A stretch of DNA of 64,000 bases from Silene latifolia (GCF_048544455.1 NC_133536.1:170396325-170460324); one strand, 5' to 3'. Numbered from the stretch's first letter, positions 10,552-20,721 are shown. Numbers and translations: made by a program. Notes: generated by a model not told the origin, from the sequence alone.

Positions 10552-10796
10552 CACTCGATCGAGTGTCTAACCCTACTCGATCGAGAAAGAGGCTACTCAA
10601 TCGAGTGCCTCGACATCAGACCCCAAACAGACCTTCTGATCTCTAACATACTCGACCGAGTAGCCAGGCTACTTGATCGAGTGACCCCCTACTCGATCGA
10701 GTGCCCGAGGTACTCGATCGAGTGCCCAAAAAGTCGATTCTGGTTGCAAAAACGTCAAATACCCACTCGATCGAGTCAGACCCACTCGATCGAGTC
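10552..10796. repeat. CTCGATCGAGT dyad array (Chromo-2 interior)
   Basis: Units lie at 10554, 10576, 10596, 10651, 10672, 10692, 10713, 10766 and 10785. Three clusters are stepped 19-22 bp, with gaps of 55 and 53 bp. Variants include CTCGACCGAG and CTTGATCGAG. Confidence 0.9.
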
Positions 10797-11265
10797 ATGC
10801 TAACTCGAAAATGATACCGTATGCTATATCATATCCCAACATATAAACAACTTTATAAACACAACATTATATCATAGTTAAGCATACTATGCTACTCAAC
10901 TCTTCATATGAATAACGAAACAACTATATCATGTTATCAAACGCCACATAGTAAACATCCAACATGCTCCTTATTCCAACAACAGTTCTATATGTCTCAT
11001 CAATCTTTCATTCATATTCTCAACCTTCTACTTCAAACATCCAACAATTACAACATACTTCATCACATCCACACACAAGCGAACAACCAACACATATGAC
11101 TTGACATACACCCCCCATGTGACCGGTTCAAAATTGTAGGGCGATTTCGCGACTTTAGGACGTCTCCCAAGCCTTTCTATTAGCGCCTACAACCTTTACC
11201 CCGGGTTCATTTTAATTGACTCCCTATATTCATTGGATTCAATGGTTATAGGTTTCAGGATCGTC

Positions 11266-11277
11266 GCACTGATACCA
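11266..11277 (-). other. Chromo-2 primer-binding site
   Basis: On the minus strand, TGGTATCAGTGC lies a few bases after the LTR end. It has one difference from the initiator-Met PBS of Chromo-1. Confidence 0.75.
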
Positions 11278-12390
11278 ATTTATAACACCCCCATACTCCA
11301 AGTGCCTTACCAGGACCACCCAGGTATAAGGATGTTACCATCTCGGTTACCCGAGGCAACGATAATCAAATAAACAATAATGAAACAACGTTTAAATATA
11401 AATACTTTAGTGAAAGGTTACAATCCAAAAACCAAACCAAAATACGAGTACATGTCTCAAACCAACTGTCTAATCAGCTAATTGAAATGTTTATGAATAC
11501 TACTAAGCTACAGCGGAAGACTTCTATCATCAGACCGGGGCACATCCCAGCTATCCCAGTACTCAACTCATACCTGCTCAATATCTGCTCACCATCCCCG
11601 AATGGATCACCGTAGGTATTAAAACAATAAATCGGGGTTAGTACTATTCACACAATTTATATAATCAACAGTACAGTAAACAACACAGCTCATGAGTCAC
11701 ACACAATCACCCACACCAATCAATCTCCGTCACCGACTGTCAACTGGACCAGCCCTGCCAGTGGGGGACCGCAGCCGAACCCACCAAATCCCCGCTCATC
11801 ATACCGAGCGATAACCCTGTCCCATAAATGTGCACATCCCCTTCCGTGGCGGGTTCCACGAAGGGCGAAACTAGGGCGTGAAGCCACTCCCGCAAGTGAC
11901 TCCACTCAGCCGAGAACGCATCTCGAGAACCAGAGACAAACAATCACAATTACACTACAACATCAACAACCGTCTGAATCAATCAATAATCACCAACTAC
12001 AGCACAATCACCACACATCATGTAAATAATACTGAGTAGGGAAACCCTACCTGGAAAGCACAACAATCAGACGATCTCACAGCTGATATAAAAACGCTTC
12101 CTCTACGAATCCTCCTCCTAATATACAAGCACATAATCACTACCAATCATACAAACAACAAAATCCCCAAATCCCCAAATTAGGGTTTAAACAACTTTAA
12201 AGAAACATTATAAAAATGGTATATAGGTCTTACCCTCGACGCAAGGATCACAACGGTATAAAGAAAGGTGAAATCCGGCCTTCCAAGCTCCGGGATTTGC
12301 CAATAATGCGATTAAAGCGAATGACGTACTTTGTTTTCTCTCTTGACAGTAATTTAGGTTTTAAAAAGTGTTTAAGAACAATGATGGAAA

Positions 12391-12400
12391 TTATTATATA
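12391..12400 (-). promoter_or_regulatory. Probable TATA box of the Chromo-2 LTR
   Basis: TATATAATAA on the minus strand lies about 50 bp downstream of the last dyad unit. Inferred from motif and position. Confidence 0.5.
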
Positions 12401-12451
12401 CTTAATCGCATTATTAACAAAACCCGAGAAATCATCCCTCAGAAAACCTAT

Positions 12452-12603
12452 TACTCGATCGAGTAGCTAAGGTACTCGATCGAGTACCCCCTTACTTGAT
12501 CGAGTATCCACGTTACTCGATCGAGTACCCAACAGGTCAGAAACTATTTTAATCTGCAACTCGCCCGTACTCGACAGAGTAAGGCCTACTCGATAGAGTA
12601 CCC
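12452..12603. repeat. CTCGATCGAGT dyad array (Chromo-2 LTR)
   Basis: Units lie at 12454, 12475, 12495 and 12516 (steps 21, 20, 21), then variants at 12570 and 12589 (step 19). Confidence 0.92.
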
Positions 12604-12630
12604 AGAGACTCATAAATATGTAGTATTACA

Positions 12631-12918
12631 ACTACGCGCAAGGGTTTGATTTAATTTTTTTAAATGAATACGTAGGCAATCCTTCACAGGATACAACCCA
12701 TTATTTTAAATGTAAATAGAAGGACATTTGCATATGCATTTGGAATTCGACAAGAATAATAATAGAAAATCCCAACGGTTTCATAACCAATCAACCTCTT
12801 TTATTTCATTTCTTTTAATAATAATACGCTACATAATAAAAATAAAGCTAAAAAAAAGACTAGGATTCTAAAAACCCCACCTTCTTATTACAAACAACAA
12901 TAATAATAATAATAATAA
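12631..12918. other. Unassigned AT-rich spacer ending in a TAA microsatellite
   Basis: No gene seen. It ends in a run of about eight TAA units that continues at 16810, after Copia-2. This stretch and 16810 onward were therefore contiguous before Copia-2 inserted. Probably the 3' flank of the antisense gene at 16840-18335. Confidence 0.5.
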
Positions 12919-13170
12919 TATTATAATTCTACTTTGATAAGAGAAGATTAAAGAGAGAAAACAATATAAGAGAAAGTGAGTATTGTTGTTGTATATATTT
13001 TCATCCATGTACATGTGATACATATATATAGATTACAAAGATACCTCTTGGTGAAAGGTAACAATGGTTCCTAAAGGATAAGGAGATGGAAAGTTACAAT
13101 GGTTGGGAATAGATACAATGGTTGGGGATGTAGGGGTATCATGGTCATCCACTATACATATTTTATAACA
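12919..13170 (-). repeat. Copia-2 3' LTR
   Basis: The minus-strand copy is adjacent to a purine tract (GGGGGAG read on the minus strand at about 13171-13177). Confidence 0.9.
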
Positions 13171-13477
13171 CTCCCCCTTTGATGACCATTCCTTAAAATA
13201 ACATAATGTCTGGTGATGCGCATGGAATGCTGCCTCGTTAAAACCTTACAAGGAAAACCCAATGGGAGTTTTTGCGCGCTGTACTCTTTTTCCTTCACCA
13301 TGGTTTTTCCCATTGGGTTTTCCTGGTAAGGTTTTAACGAGGCAGCATTCCATGCGCATCACCAGACATTATGTTATTTTAAGGAATGGTCATCCAAGGG
13401 GGAGTGTTATAAAATATGTATAGTGGATGACCATGATACCCCTACATCCCCAACCATTGTATCTATTCCCAACCATT
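13098..13477. repeat. Inverted repeat with 169-bp arms at the 3' end of Copia-2
   Basis: Arms 13098-13266 and 13309-13477 are reverse complements with only about two visible mismatches, around a 42-bp loop (13267-13308). Each arm contains the first 73 bp of the LTR, the PPT and about 96 bp of adjoining 3' UTR. The extra arm sits in inverted orientation between the integrase gene and the genuine 3' LTR, exactly where RT and RNase H should be. Confidence 0.93.
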
Positions 13478-14703
13478 CTTTGGGGACCCATCTTTGTGCG
13501 TTGTGGTGGAGCTATTGGTACATAAACCGCACAACCAAAAACTCTAAGATGGGAAATATTTGGTTCCTGACCATGAACCAATTGAGACGGGGAGAATTTA
13601 TGATAACTCGTTGGTCTGATGCGAATAAGTGATTCAGCATGTAGTATAGCATGTCCCCAAGCAGAAATTGGGAGTTTAGACCTCATAAGTAATGGTCTAG
13701 CAATTAGTTGAAGTCGTTTGATTAAAGATTCAGCTAGACCGTTTTGTGTATGAACATGGGCTACAGGATGTTCAACATTTATCCCAATCGACATGCAATA
13801 ATCATTAAAAGTTTGGGAAGTAAATTCACTAGCATTATCAAGACGAATATTCTTGATAGGTGTATCTGGAAAGTGTGCTCGTAATTTTATTAATTGAGCA
13901 AGTAATCTCGCAAACGCCAGGTTTCGAGTTGATAACAAGCATACATGGGACCATCTAGTCGATGCATCGATTAAAACCATAAAATATCTAAATGGTCCAC
14001 TTGATGGATGTATTGGTCCACAAATATCCCCTTGTATACGTTCCAGAAAACTAATTGATTCAAAATTTATCTTAACTGGTGAAGGACGAATTATAAGTTT
14101 CCCTTGTGAACAAGCAGCACAGGGAAAATTATTAGGAAGAAACTTCTGGTTCTTCAAAGAATGTCCACATGAATTTTGCACTATCCTTCGCATCATTGTT
14201 GAACCAGGATGGCCTAACCGGTCGTGCCAAATTATAGAGTTATCGCTAAACTTCTGGTTTAAAATAGCATTGACTTCAATCGTATTAATTTTCGTGTAGT
14301 ACAAACCAGTAGAGAATGTAGGCAACTTTTCTATTACGTGTTTCGTGCCTTGGGTTATACTCGTGATTTGAAGGAATTCATTATTCCCTTCACTTATTGT
14401 CTCAATATGATATCCATTTCGGCGAATATCTTTAAAGCTTAACAAGTTTCTTTGAGACTTAGGAGAGTATAATGCATCAACAACTTCAATTTTAGTTCCC
14501 CAAGGTAATAATATACCTGCTCTTCCGGAGCCTTCAATAATGTTTGTACTACCCGATATAGTACTCACACTAGTCTTTTTCATCGTCAAATGAGAAAAAT
14601 ATTTCATATTCTTAAGTATTGTATGGGTAGCTGCACTGTCAGCAATACATAATTCTTCATCATTTATTCCCATTCGAATTCGTGGGGTATTCATTTTCTT
14701 CAA
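13478..14703 (-). pseudogene. Copia-2 protease-integrase fragment
   Basis: The open frame has the copia protease catalytic triplet in ADSAATHTIL near residue 22. The integrase zinc region follows (HDRLGHPG, then CAACSQGK), then catalytic Asp (GDICGPI), Asp (IRLDNASEF) and Glu (NGLAES). It continues through the domain end typical of copia (HLRVFGCAVYVP, then KMGPQR). Coding homology stops at the palindrome edge; the frame runs on about 29 further codons into inverted LTR (stop near 13390). The extension at the 14703 end begins with a TTG codon and the first ATG is three codons later. The polyprotein continues upstream as gag. RT and RNase H are missing, so the copy cannot replicate alone. Confidence 0.92.
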
Positions 14704-14917
14704 GGAAATAAAATATTCGTCACTAAAACAAACATAAATATAATAAGAATGATAAATATAGATTTAAATAAAAATACCATATTGAAAAATACATATAAAC
14801 TATACATAGGATCCTTTAAATTCTAAACACACCATATAAATGATAAAACAAGCATAAAACGTCCTAACACGAATTGATATAGATAATTTGATAGTCTTAA
14901 AAGTTCATAATTATTAT
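14704..14917 (-). other. AT-rich spacer between Copia-2 gag and protease
   Basis: About 214 bp with several stops on the minus strand separates the gag frame (stop at 14918) from the protease frame. TTTGTTTTAG lies close before the protease coding sequence and resembles a splice acceptor, but no matching GT donor is obvious at the gag end. It could be a decayed intron or an insertion. Confidence 0.4.
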
Positions 14918-15595
14918 CTAATTCCCTTCGGGGGTCGGGAAGAAATCATCCACTTCTAGGTGAGTTGTATCGCCTGAATCAAAGTCACCTTCGCCATCTT
15001 CAATCACCATATTTGTTTCGGTATTCTTTCTTTTCTGCTTTACTGATTGAAGATAAAGATCAACAAGGTGTTTGGGTGTGCGACAAACACGTGACCAATG
15101 CCCTTTTGCACCACAACGATAACATATATTGGTCATAGTTTCGCTTTTATCTTTCTCACCCGTATGATATTTTCGGTTCCACTGCAAGTGGGAATGTGTC
15201 TTTTTGAAATAACCTCCACGACCTCCATTACGACCACCAAATCTACGTCCACGTCCACCCCCACGGCCTCGCCATTGTCCACGGCCACGGCCTTGACCAC
15301 TGCTGCTGGCATGGTCCCTATAATTCCCCTTTTCATTATAGGACATAATGTTTGCTTCTGGCAATGGGGTAGAACCAGTAGGACGTGATTCATGATTTTT
15401 CATCAAAAGCTCATTATTTTGCTCAGCCACCAACAAACAAGATATTAATTCAGAATATTTCTTAAAGCCCTTTTCACGATATTGTGTCTGCAGGACAATA
15501 TTATTAGCGTGAAAAGTAGAATATGTTTTTTCTAACATATCCATATCTGTGACTTTCTCGCGACATAACTTCAATTGAGAAGTAATTTTGAACAT
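14918..15595 (-). pseudogene. Copia-2 gag, C-terminal half with zinc knuckle
   Basis: The frame includes the end of the capsid region, a long Gly/Arg-rich (RGRGRG, GGRGG) RNA-binding segment, and a CCHC zinc knuckle (CYRCGAKGHWSRVC). An acidic tail ends EGDFDSGDTTHLEVDDFFP. It joins the upstream gag fragment after small indels near 15600. Gag would package element RNA in virus-like particles. The first ATG here is internal to the ancestral gene. Confidence 0.88.
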
Positions 15596-15607
15596 GGTGA
15601 ATTATAT

Positions 15608-15946
15608 TCACCGTGATTTGAAATCTTGCAATCTCAAATGCATCCAATCATAGCGAGCGTTTGGCAATATGACGGTTTTCTGGTGATCATACCTTTCCTT
15701 TAGATTGCTCCAAAGGATTTGCGGGTCTTTAATAGTTAAATATTCGTTTTTAAGACCCTCGTGGAGGTGACGGCGAAGAAATATCATAGCATTAGCCTTA
15801 TCTTGACATGTTGTTTTATTTCCATCTTTTATCGTCTCACCAAGCCCTTTTGCATCTAGGTGTATTTCAGCATCTAACACCCAAGGTAAATAATTCTTTC
15901 CCGAAATTTCAAGGGCCGCAAATTCAAGTTTTGCAAGGTTTGACAT
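15608..15946 (-). pseudogene. Copia-2 gag, N-terminal half
   Basis: From MSNLAKLEFAAL (ATG near 15946) through the copia gag core (NYLPWVLDAEIHL, ILWSNLKERYDHQ) to a premature TGA at 15608 after QDFKSR. The related continuation is found in another frame from about 15595, so at least two small indels break gag. An upstream in-frame ATG at 15964 is less likely because the family usually starts at MS. Confidence 0.88.
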
Positions 15947-15964
15947 GATTTTCACTATTAACAA

Positions 15965-16557
15965 TATAATAATTTAAATTAGGGCATGAAAATTATCATA
16001 AAATAAAAAAAATAACAAAACAAAACAAAAATAAAATAAAATAAAATTTTTCTTGAGTAATCTATACACAAAGTGCATAGTAGACACCAATGTTAGCGGT
16101 AATCTGTATACAAAGTATACAGTAGACCAAATATATTAAATTAATTATGTATGAAAGAATATAGTATATAGATGTGTAACATGAAAATCAACAAATTTAT
16201 CAAACAAATTGTGTAATATGCAAATGGAGTCTCATAATGCAAGTTATCATTATCTTTAATATCAATTATTTATCATTGAAGAGTTTAACTACGGTTATAT
16301 GTATGATTATGTACATGCAAAGATTATGTGAACAAAAGAATTCATATATACAAGTGAATGTGTAAAAACTTGTGTCATAATCACAATAATATAAATTTAG
16401 TATAGATAGAAAATTTACAAATTAATTTGGTAGATTTGTTAAGCAAGGATCTAAAATCGAAATCAAAGGCGAAAAACTATAAGTTTGCAACAAACCTAAA
16501 TTTGATAATTCTCCCAAATGTGTTATTGATCTTGAATAGAGAATCGTGCTGATAACG
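15965..16557 (-). other. Copia-2 5' leader and primer-binding region
   Basis: No gene; AT-rich. On the minus strand the LTR end is followed by ACGTTATCAGCACGA, the position of the PBS; I have not matched it to a specific tRNA. Confidence 0.6.
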
Positions 16558-16809
16558 TATTATAATTCTACTTTGATAAGAGAAGATTAAAGAGAGAAAA
16601 CAATATAAGAGAAAGTGAGTATTGTTGTTGTATATATTTTCATCCATGTACATGTGATACATATATATAGATTACAAAGATACCTCTTGGTGAAAGGTAA
16701 CAATGGTTCCTAAAGGATAAGGAGATGGAAAGTTACAATGGTTGGGAATAGATACAATGGTTGGGGATGTAGGGGTATCATGGTCATCCACTATACATAT
16801 TTTATAACA
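16558..16809 (-). repeat. Copia-2 5' LTR
   Basis: Same 252 bp as 12919-13170 with no difference seen by eye. This implies very recent insertion, or a conversion event. Confidence 0.92.
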
Positions 16810-16839
16810 AATAATAAATAATAATAATAAAGACTCGGG

Positions 16840-18335
16840 CTATTCTTCCATTTTCCCTTTACCTTTGTCATTTTTATCATATTTCTTGTCTCGACCTCGA
16901 GCCGGACGCACTTGCGCCACTTCAGACCTAATCAGCAACGGTCTCTCTCGTGGTCTTGCCTTGCCATTCTTGTCAACCACCTTTTCCACGGCAGGAGAAG
17001 TCTTCGGTTTCTTCGAAGGATGAACAACTTGAAACCCGGATTCTTCCTCTCCCTCAATCAGATGCTTCTCTTTTTCCGGTTCTACATCACGAACCTTGTA
17101 GTCAACAGGCTCGCGCTTCCTCAATCTCTCGCGCTCCTCCGGAGTAGTAGCTTTCCTCCACCGCGTATAGGAATCAGATACCCATAGAGCACTAACAGAA
17201 GAATTCAAGAACCACACGTTTCTTTGAGCCCATTTAATGGCCCATTCTCTTCGGCTCTCAATGGTAAGGGCCATAGCGGTCTGCGGGACGGTATCAAGCT
17301 TCAGAATCATCTGCTTCAATCTAACCTGCCTCATCAACCTCTCTGGGAAGATGCATATCATAAACTCCAAGCCAGGAATGCGCACCGATCGGGTAGGATC
17401 CAAGGACGATACTCCAGTGACATATTTGAGATGCCACCATGGTACGATCCATCTAATCAGGGGACCATCGTCACTTTTCAATTTGTTCTCCCAATAGTTG
17501 CAGACTCGAGTGAAGTCCACCATGTAAAGTCTAGTCCTCATTGCAATTGAGCGAACGTGATAAGCAGGAACATTAACTGGGGGCTCGATCAATCGAAGAC
17601 GCTCCATAAGCCAGACCTACCAAAACGCAGGTATTAGAATCAAAAAAGGAAAAAATCGAAAAAAAAAGAAAAAATAAAAATAAAAAAGCTTCGTTCCGTT
17701 ACCTGCAATATGATGGGACTTCCCAAATAAGGAAGGTCACGGTTGGCTTTCCTGTTATTTAACCCCAACAGGATCTCTCCTAAACACAGGCAAGCTGGGC
17801 TCCTGCGCAGCTCCATTTGCTCAATTAAGCTCAAGTAATGAGGGTCACCTCTCAAATCCTCATCAACATGCCCTTGAAGGACATATACATGCAATAGGCA
17901 AAATCCGAATGCCCTTCGCCTTGCAACATAGGAAATGGTAGGACCTGCCCTGTTTATGAATCGATCGATGAAGTCCAACATTTGCACTCCTTTTGAGGTC
18001 ACAAGACGGTCAACCTCAGCTCTTGTCAACCCAAGCAAATCTCTGAACTTATTCTTATACCCTTGAGAAGTAGAGGGTATAGCAGGCAAATGTTCCGGGT
18101 CCCAACCACCGATCGCAGCAATTTCTTCGGGAAATGGGCAAATATCGCCTCCAGGAAAGGCAAATACGTGATAATTCGGGTCCCAATAATCAAGATAAGC
18201 ATCTAGGAACGGTTTGACTACCTTGATCAGCTTCAAACTCAAGATTGATCCAAAACTATAGGCGCCCATATAGTGTTTCTCCACATTAGAGAACTCATTT
18301 GTCCACTCTTTCAGACGGATTTCAAGAGTATTCAT
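16840..18335 (-). CDS. Tat antisense gene 2: two-exon DUF7745/plant-mobile-domain-like protein
   Basis: Exon 1 is 18335-17703 and exon 2 is 17616-16840; the 86-bp intron runs from GTAACG to TTTTGGTAG. The phase is 0, the two exons join in frame, and the product is 469 aa ending at TAG 16840-16842. Exon 1 has an LKEW start, a YLDYWDPNYHVFAFPGGDIC block and LGLTRAEVDRLV. Exon 2 starts VWLMERLRLI and ends in a Lys/Arg/Glu-rich, probably nuclear tail (DKKYDKNDKGKGKMEE). The layout resembles the transposon-derived DUF7745/PMD proteins of plants; I assign it by motif memory, so the exact family is tentative. No stops or frameshifts. A TATA-like box (18420-18430) and a dyad array lie upstream. Confidence 0.75.
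17617..17702 (-). other. Intron of Tat antisense gene 2
   Basis: 86 bp with donor CAG|GTAACG and acceptor GGTAG|GTC. It contains an A/T-rich run (17640-17690) and is phase 0. Translation across the unspliced boundary hits a stop at 17640. Confidence 0.75.
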
Positions 18336-18419
18336 GATGTATGCTTAATTAGAGAGCTTTTATGTAATAAGACGAGAGAAAGACGGAAGAATTATGTGAA
18401 TAAAACCTCTTTCGACGTC

Positions 18420-18430
18420 TATATTTATAT
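18420..18430 (-). promoter_or_regulatory. Probable TATA box of antisense gene 2
   Basis: ATATAAATATA on the minus strand lies about 85-95 bp before ATG 18335 and about 55 bp downstream of the dyad array. Confidence 0.55.
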
Positions 18431-18480
18431 TAAAAGTTGTTTCCTAAAATCTGTCAGGACCCACATCAGAAACAGCGCAC

Positions 18481-18532
18481 ACTGCCGCGCCTCTTCAAAG
18501 GGACGCAGCTCCTGCTGCGCCTCTTCCTAAGC
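18481..18532. repeat. GCGCCTCTTC-type dyad array upstream of antisense gene 2
   Basis: GCGCCTCTTC units occur at 18487 and 18517 (step 30 bp), with GGACGCAG between them. The same words form arrays in the Tat LTR at 21155-21212 (21170 and 21200, step 30), about 21756-21835 and about 22362-22425. Confidence 0.85.
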
Positions 18533-18539
18533 CTTCTTT

Positions 18540-19255
18540 CTGTGATTTTCCGCGTTGGATCTTTCCTAATTCCTCCAAGAATAATTTTGTATTCATACGG
18601 GTTATTATTTTGGTAAATCCGTCAAATGACCATGTTGCGCGTTTCCTAAATTCTATGGGCACGCATTTCGAGGAAATATCGCCATTTTCGTCATTTCAGC
18701 ACACTTATACATTTTTTTTAATTTTTATTTTTTTTGGGGGGGGGGGGATTATTTCACCAATTTAGATATTCATTTTCAAACTTACACATTTCTTTTTTAA
18801 TTTTCTATTTTGGGGGAATTATTTCACTCCCATTCCATTTCACATTTCAAACTTATATGTTTCTATTTTCATCTTTTTAGGGGGTAACCCTCCCTACCGT
18901 CCGGTCATTTTCAGTAATTTTTTTGCATTTTCAAATCATTGTCTTGCGCTAATTTAGGCCATGTGTACAAATGTATATCCTATGTGAATCTCTGTGTACA
19001 TTTCGGCAGCATGACGGCGTAAACCGTCATCTACAAAACCTGTTCAAAAGCTAACCTGCAGGTACAAACAAAGCAACCCAACAGCAAAGGCACTCAGGCC
19101 ATCATATATACAACCAAAAGGTATATGTACACCAAACTGGGGGCTCGAGCCCGAAACAAAGTGTATAAAGTGCAAAATGAAGGTCCGAAATGTACAAAGG
19201 TGTGTGAAGTACAGTACAACCAACAACAAAAACAACAAAAAGCAACAAACTACTG
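18540..19255. other. Intergenic stretch between the two antisense genes
   Basis: No gene seen. It contains a T-run/G-run (18719-18749) and AT-rich sequence, presumably the 3' UTR of gene 1 and upstream region of gene 2. An open frame at 19044-19238 (minus) lacks support. Confidence 0.5.
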
Positions 19256-20049
19256 CTAGTCGCCGCCCAACTCGGTAACTCTTGCCTCGAGAGCAGTGAT
19301 CTCGGCGTCGTGGACCTCTAGCTCCCTCAGCAGGCGAGGTGTCTCCTCCCGGGACTGAGCTAGCTCTCGCTTCAAGTCACGCTCCCTCTGCAAACGACAA
19401 GAATTGGCTCATGTCAATCATTTCAAACATAAAGAGAGTTAGAAAATTCAAAAATGAAGTAAACGAAAGGTTCATACCTGATGTCCTCGACCGCTAGCAA
19501 GTGCCTCGATGGCAGTAGCCCGTAGCCGGTTGGCTACCCTCCACAAAGCCACGAACCGGGATGGCGCAACCTACATTTCAAGGATCCTCAATAATTTGAT
19601 AACTTTAAACAAGTGTATTCTTATACGAAAGCTGATTAAATTGGGGAGCATACCCTCCGAATCAGATGCTGCCACTCGTCTAGACCAAAATCTCTCACCG
19701 CCGCGTCAAAGTCGCGAAGCTCGGAGATCGTCGTCATCCCCGTTGCATCAGTGTACTCGAGGGTCTCGGGGTATGCTGGGAACTCGATGCCCGCCACCTC
19801 AACCTCCTGCAAAATTCAAATGGTTTTCATTAATTGATGATCATTCATCATGTTTTCATGTCAATCGAAAAAGAATAAAGCACTTACCACGACTGGCCAG
19901 TACGCCAACCTCCCGTAGAGGAACGTCTCTTCCGCAGTTTCCCTCCAAATGAATTTTTGAAGATTCGTTATAAGTTCGTTATTTGTGGTCCCATCTTTGG
20001 TGCGCCTCTTCCTTGATACCACACATCGTATATTTGGTCCATTTGACAT
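19256..20049 (-). CDS. Tat antisense gene 1: four-exon coiled-coil protein, unknown family
   Basis: My model is exons 20049-19888, 19806-19654, 19570-19478 and 19387-19256, giving 179 aa. All three introns (81, 83 and 90 bp) are phase 0 with good sites: GTAAGT...TTGCAG, GTATGC...TGTAG and GTATGA...TTGCAG. The N-terminus is basic (VSRKRRTKDG) and may be a nuclear signal. The middle contains FLYGRLAYWPVV and EFPAYPETLEY. Exon 4 is a heptad-like coiled coil (RERDLKRELAQ, LLRELEVHDAEITALEARV). Every exon is open only when introns are removed, which strongly supports a real spliced gene. A TATA-like AATATATATT lies about 50 bp before the ATG. Function unknown; it may pair with gene 2. Confidence 0.7.
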
Positions 20050-20098
20050 TTCTTCTTCGCCCAGACTCGCATTTCCAAGCCAATTGCAAACTGTCGTA

Positions 20099-20110
20099 AT
20101 ATATATTTTT
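20099..20110 (-). promoter_or_regulatory. Probable TATA box of antisense gene 1
   Basis: A run of A then TATATATT on the minus strand, about 50-60 bp before ATG 20049. Confidence 0.45.
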
Positions 20111-20180
20111 TTTTACCAAGACTTTGCTTGCCACAACGAGCGGATATTTTCTGACAGGTGTTTCAACACACCTTTATTTT

Positions 20181-20385
20181 GTTCCCCCAACGAGAGTACA
20201 CGGACAGCCAATCGTCCCTCTCGAGACATGGAGATCAGTTCCCGGTTCTGTTCCCCCAGCGAGGGTACAAGGACAGCCAATCGTCCCTCTCGAGACATGG
20301 AGATCAGTTCCCGATTATGTTCCCCGAAGAGAGTATACGGATAGACATTTGTCCCTCTCAACACGTGGAGAGAAACATAGACCCA
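20181..20385 (+). repeat. 69-bp tandem repeat, about 2.9 copies
   Basis: Unit starts (GTTCCCC) lie at 20181, 20250 and 20319. Units 1 and 2 are nearly identical; unit 3 is more diverged and fades out by about 20385. ORFs across it read the same peptide repeatedly and are not genes. Confidence 0.92.
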
Positions 20386-20721
20386 AAGCTCTTCCGAAGT
20401 TTGTTTGAAAGCCGACCCATGCAGATTTCTCCTAGCGGTTCCTGCTTACGTCTTGCTGCCTCTTCCAATATCGCGTTTTATTTCCCTTTGGAGTTTCAAG
20501 GAATTTAAGGTATGGTCTCTTCTTATGGCTAGCGAGCCTCCTTACGTAGTCTAATGGAGTTTAAACGACCCTCCCCGATAGTCGACAGACTCTAAAATGT
20601 TCCCGACGACAGGTCCTTGGTTCAGACCCCTTGAACCGCTTCGCGTCGCCATAGTCGTCAGGTTGAAATCTTCGATTGACCTGATGGTTATACTTTGAAT
20701 TTCGCCTTGTCCAAGCCTCAG
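20386..20721 (+). other. Tat 3' untranslated region
   Basis: No gene seen. It lies between the tandem repeat and the PPT. Confidence 0.5.

Larger units (their letters stand above)
10506..12630 (-). mobile_element. Chromo-2: minus-strand chromovirus-like element, partial
   Basis: It comprises a 5' LTR (11281-12630, minus) plus about 775 bp of interior running left. Beginning just inside the LTR, the PBS and the following AATGAACC-type leader resemble Chromo-1. No coding sequence is preserved. The left edge coincides with the presumed right end of the Copia-1 LTR. Copia-1 therefore probably inserted into Chromo-2, and the remainder lies left of the window. Confidence 0.7.
11281..12630 (-). repeat. 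Chromo-2 5' LTR
   Basis: On the minus strand it starts TGTAATACTACA at 12630 and ends GGGGGTGTTATA at 11281 (terminal CA mutated to TA). Order on that strand: dyad array (12603-12452), TATA-like box (12400-12391), stem-loop block (about 11912-11735), LTR end. The body is diverged from Chromo-1, but the architecture is the same. Confidence 0.8.
12919..16809 (-). mobile_element. Copia-2: minus-strand copia element with RT deleted and a palindromic 3' end
   Basis: Two 252-bp LTRs (12919-13170 and 16558-16809) read TGTTATAAAATATG...TTATAATA on the minus strand and look identical by eye. The flanks AATAA (12914-12918 and 16810-16814) fit a 5-bp target duplication, although the site is an AT-rich microsatellite. 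The gene order on the minus strand is gag, protease and integrase, and the sequence then stops at the palindrome, so RT and RNase H are absent. Short LTRs and small size suggest a compact copia lineage. Confidence 0.9.

Noticed and set aside
10908..11099. 63-codon ORF in the Chromo-2 interior
   Set aside because: AT-rich by-product in antisense to the element leader; no domain.
13390..13477. C-terminal extension of the Copia-2 integrase frame
   Set aside because: The last codons read through inverted LTR sequence of the palindrome and are not part of the ancestral protein.
18719..18749. T-run/G-run as an assembly artefact or G-quadruplex
   Set aside because: A single homopolymer G-run in a plant intergenic stretch; nothing around it supports a function, and its length may be unreliable.
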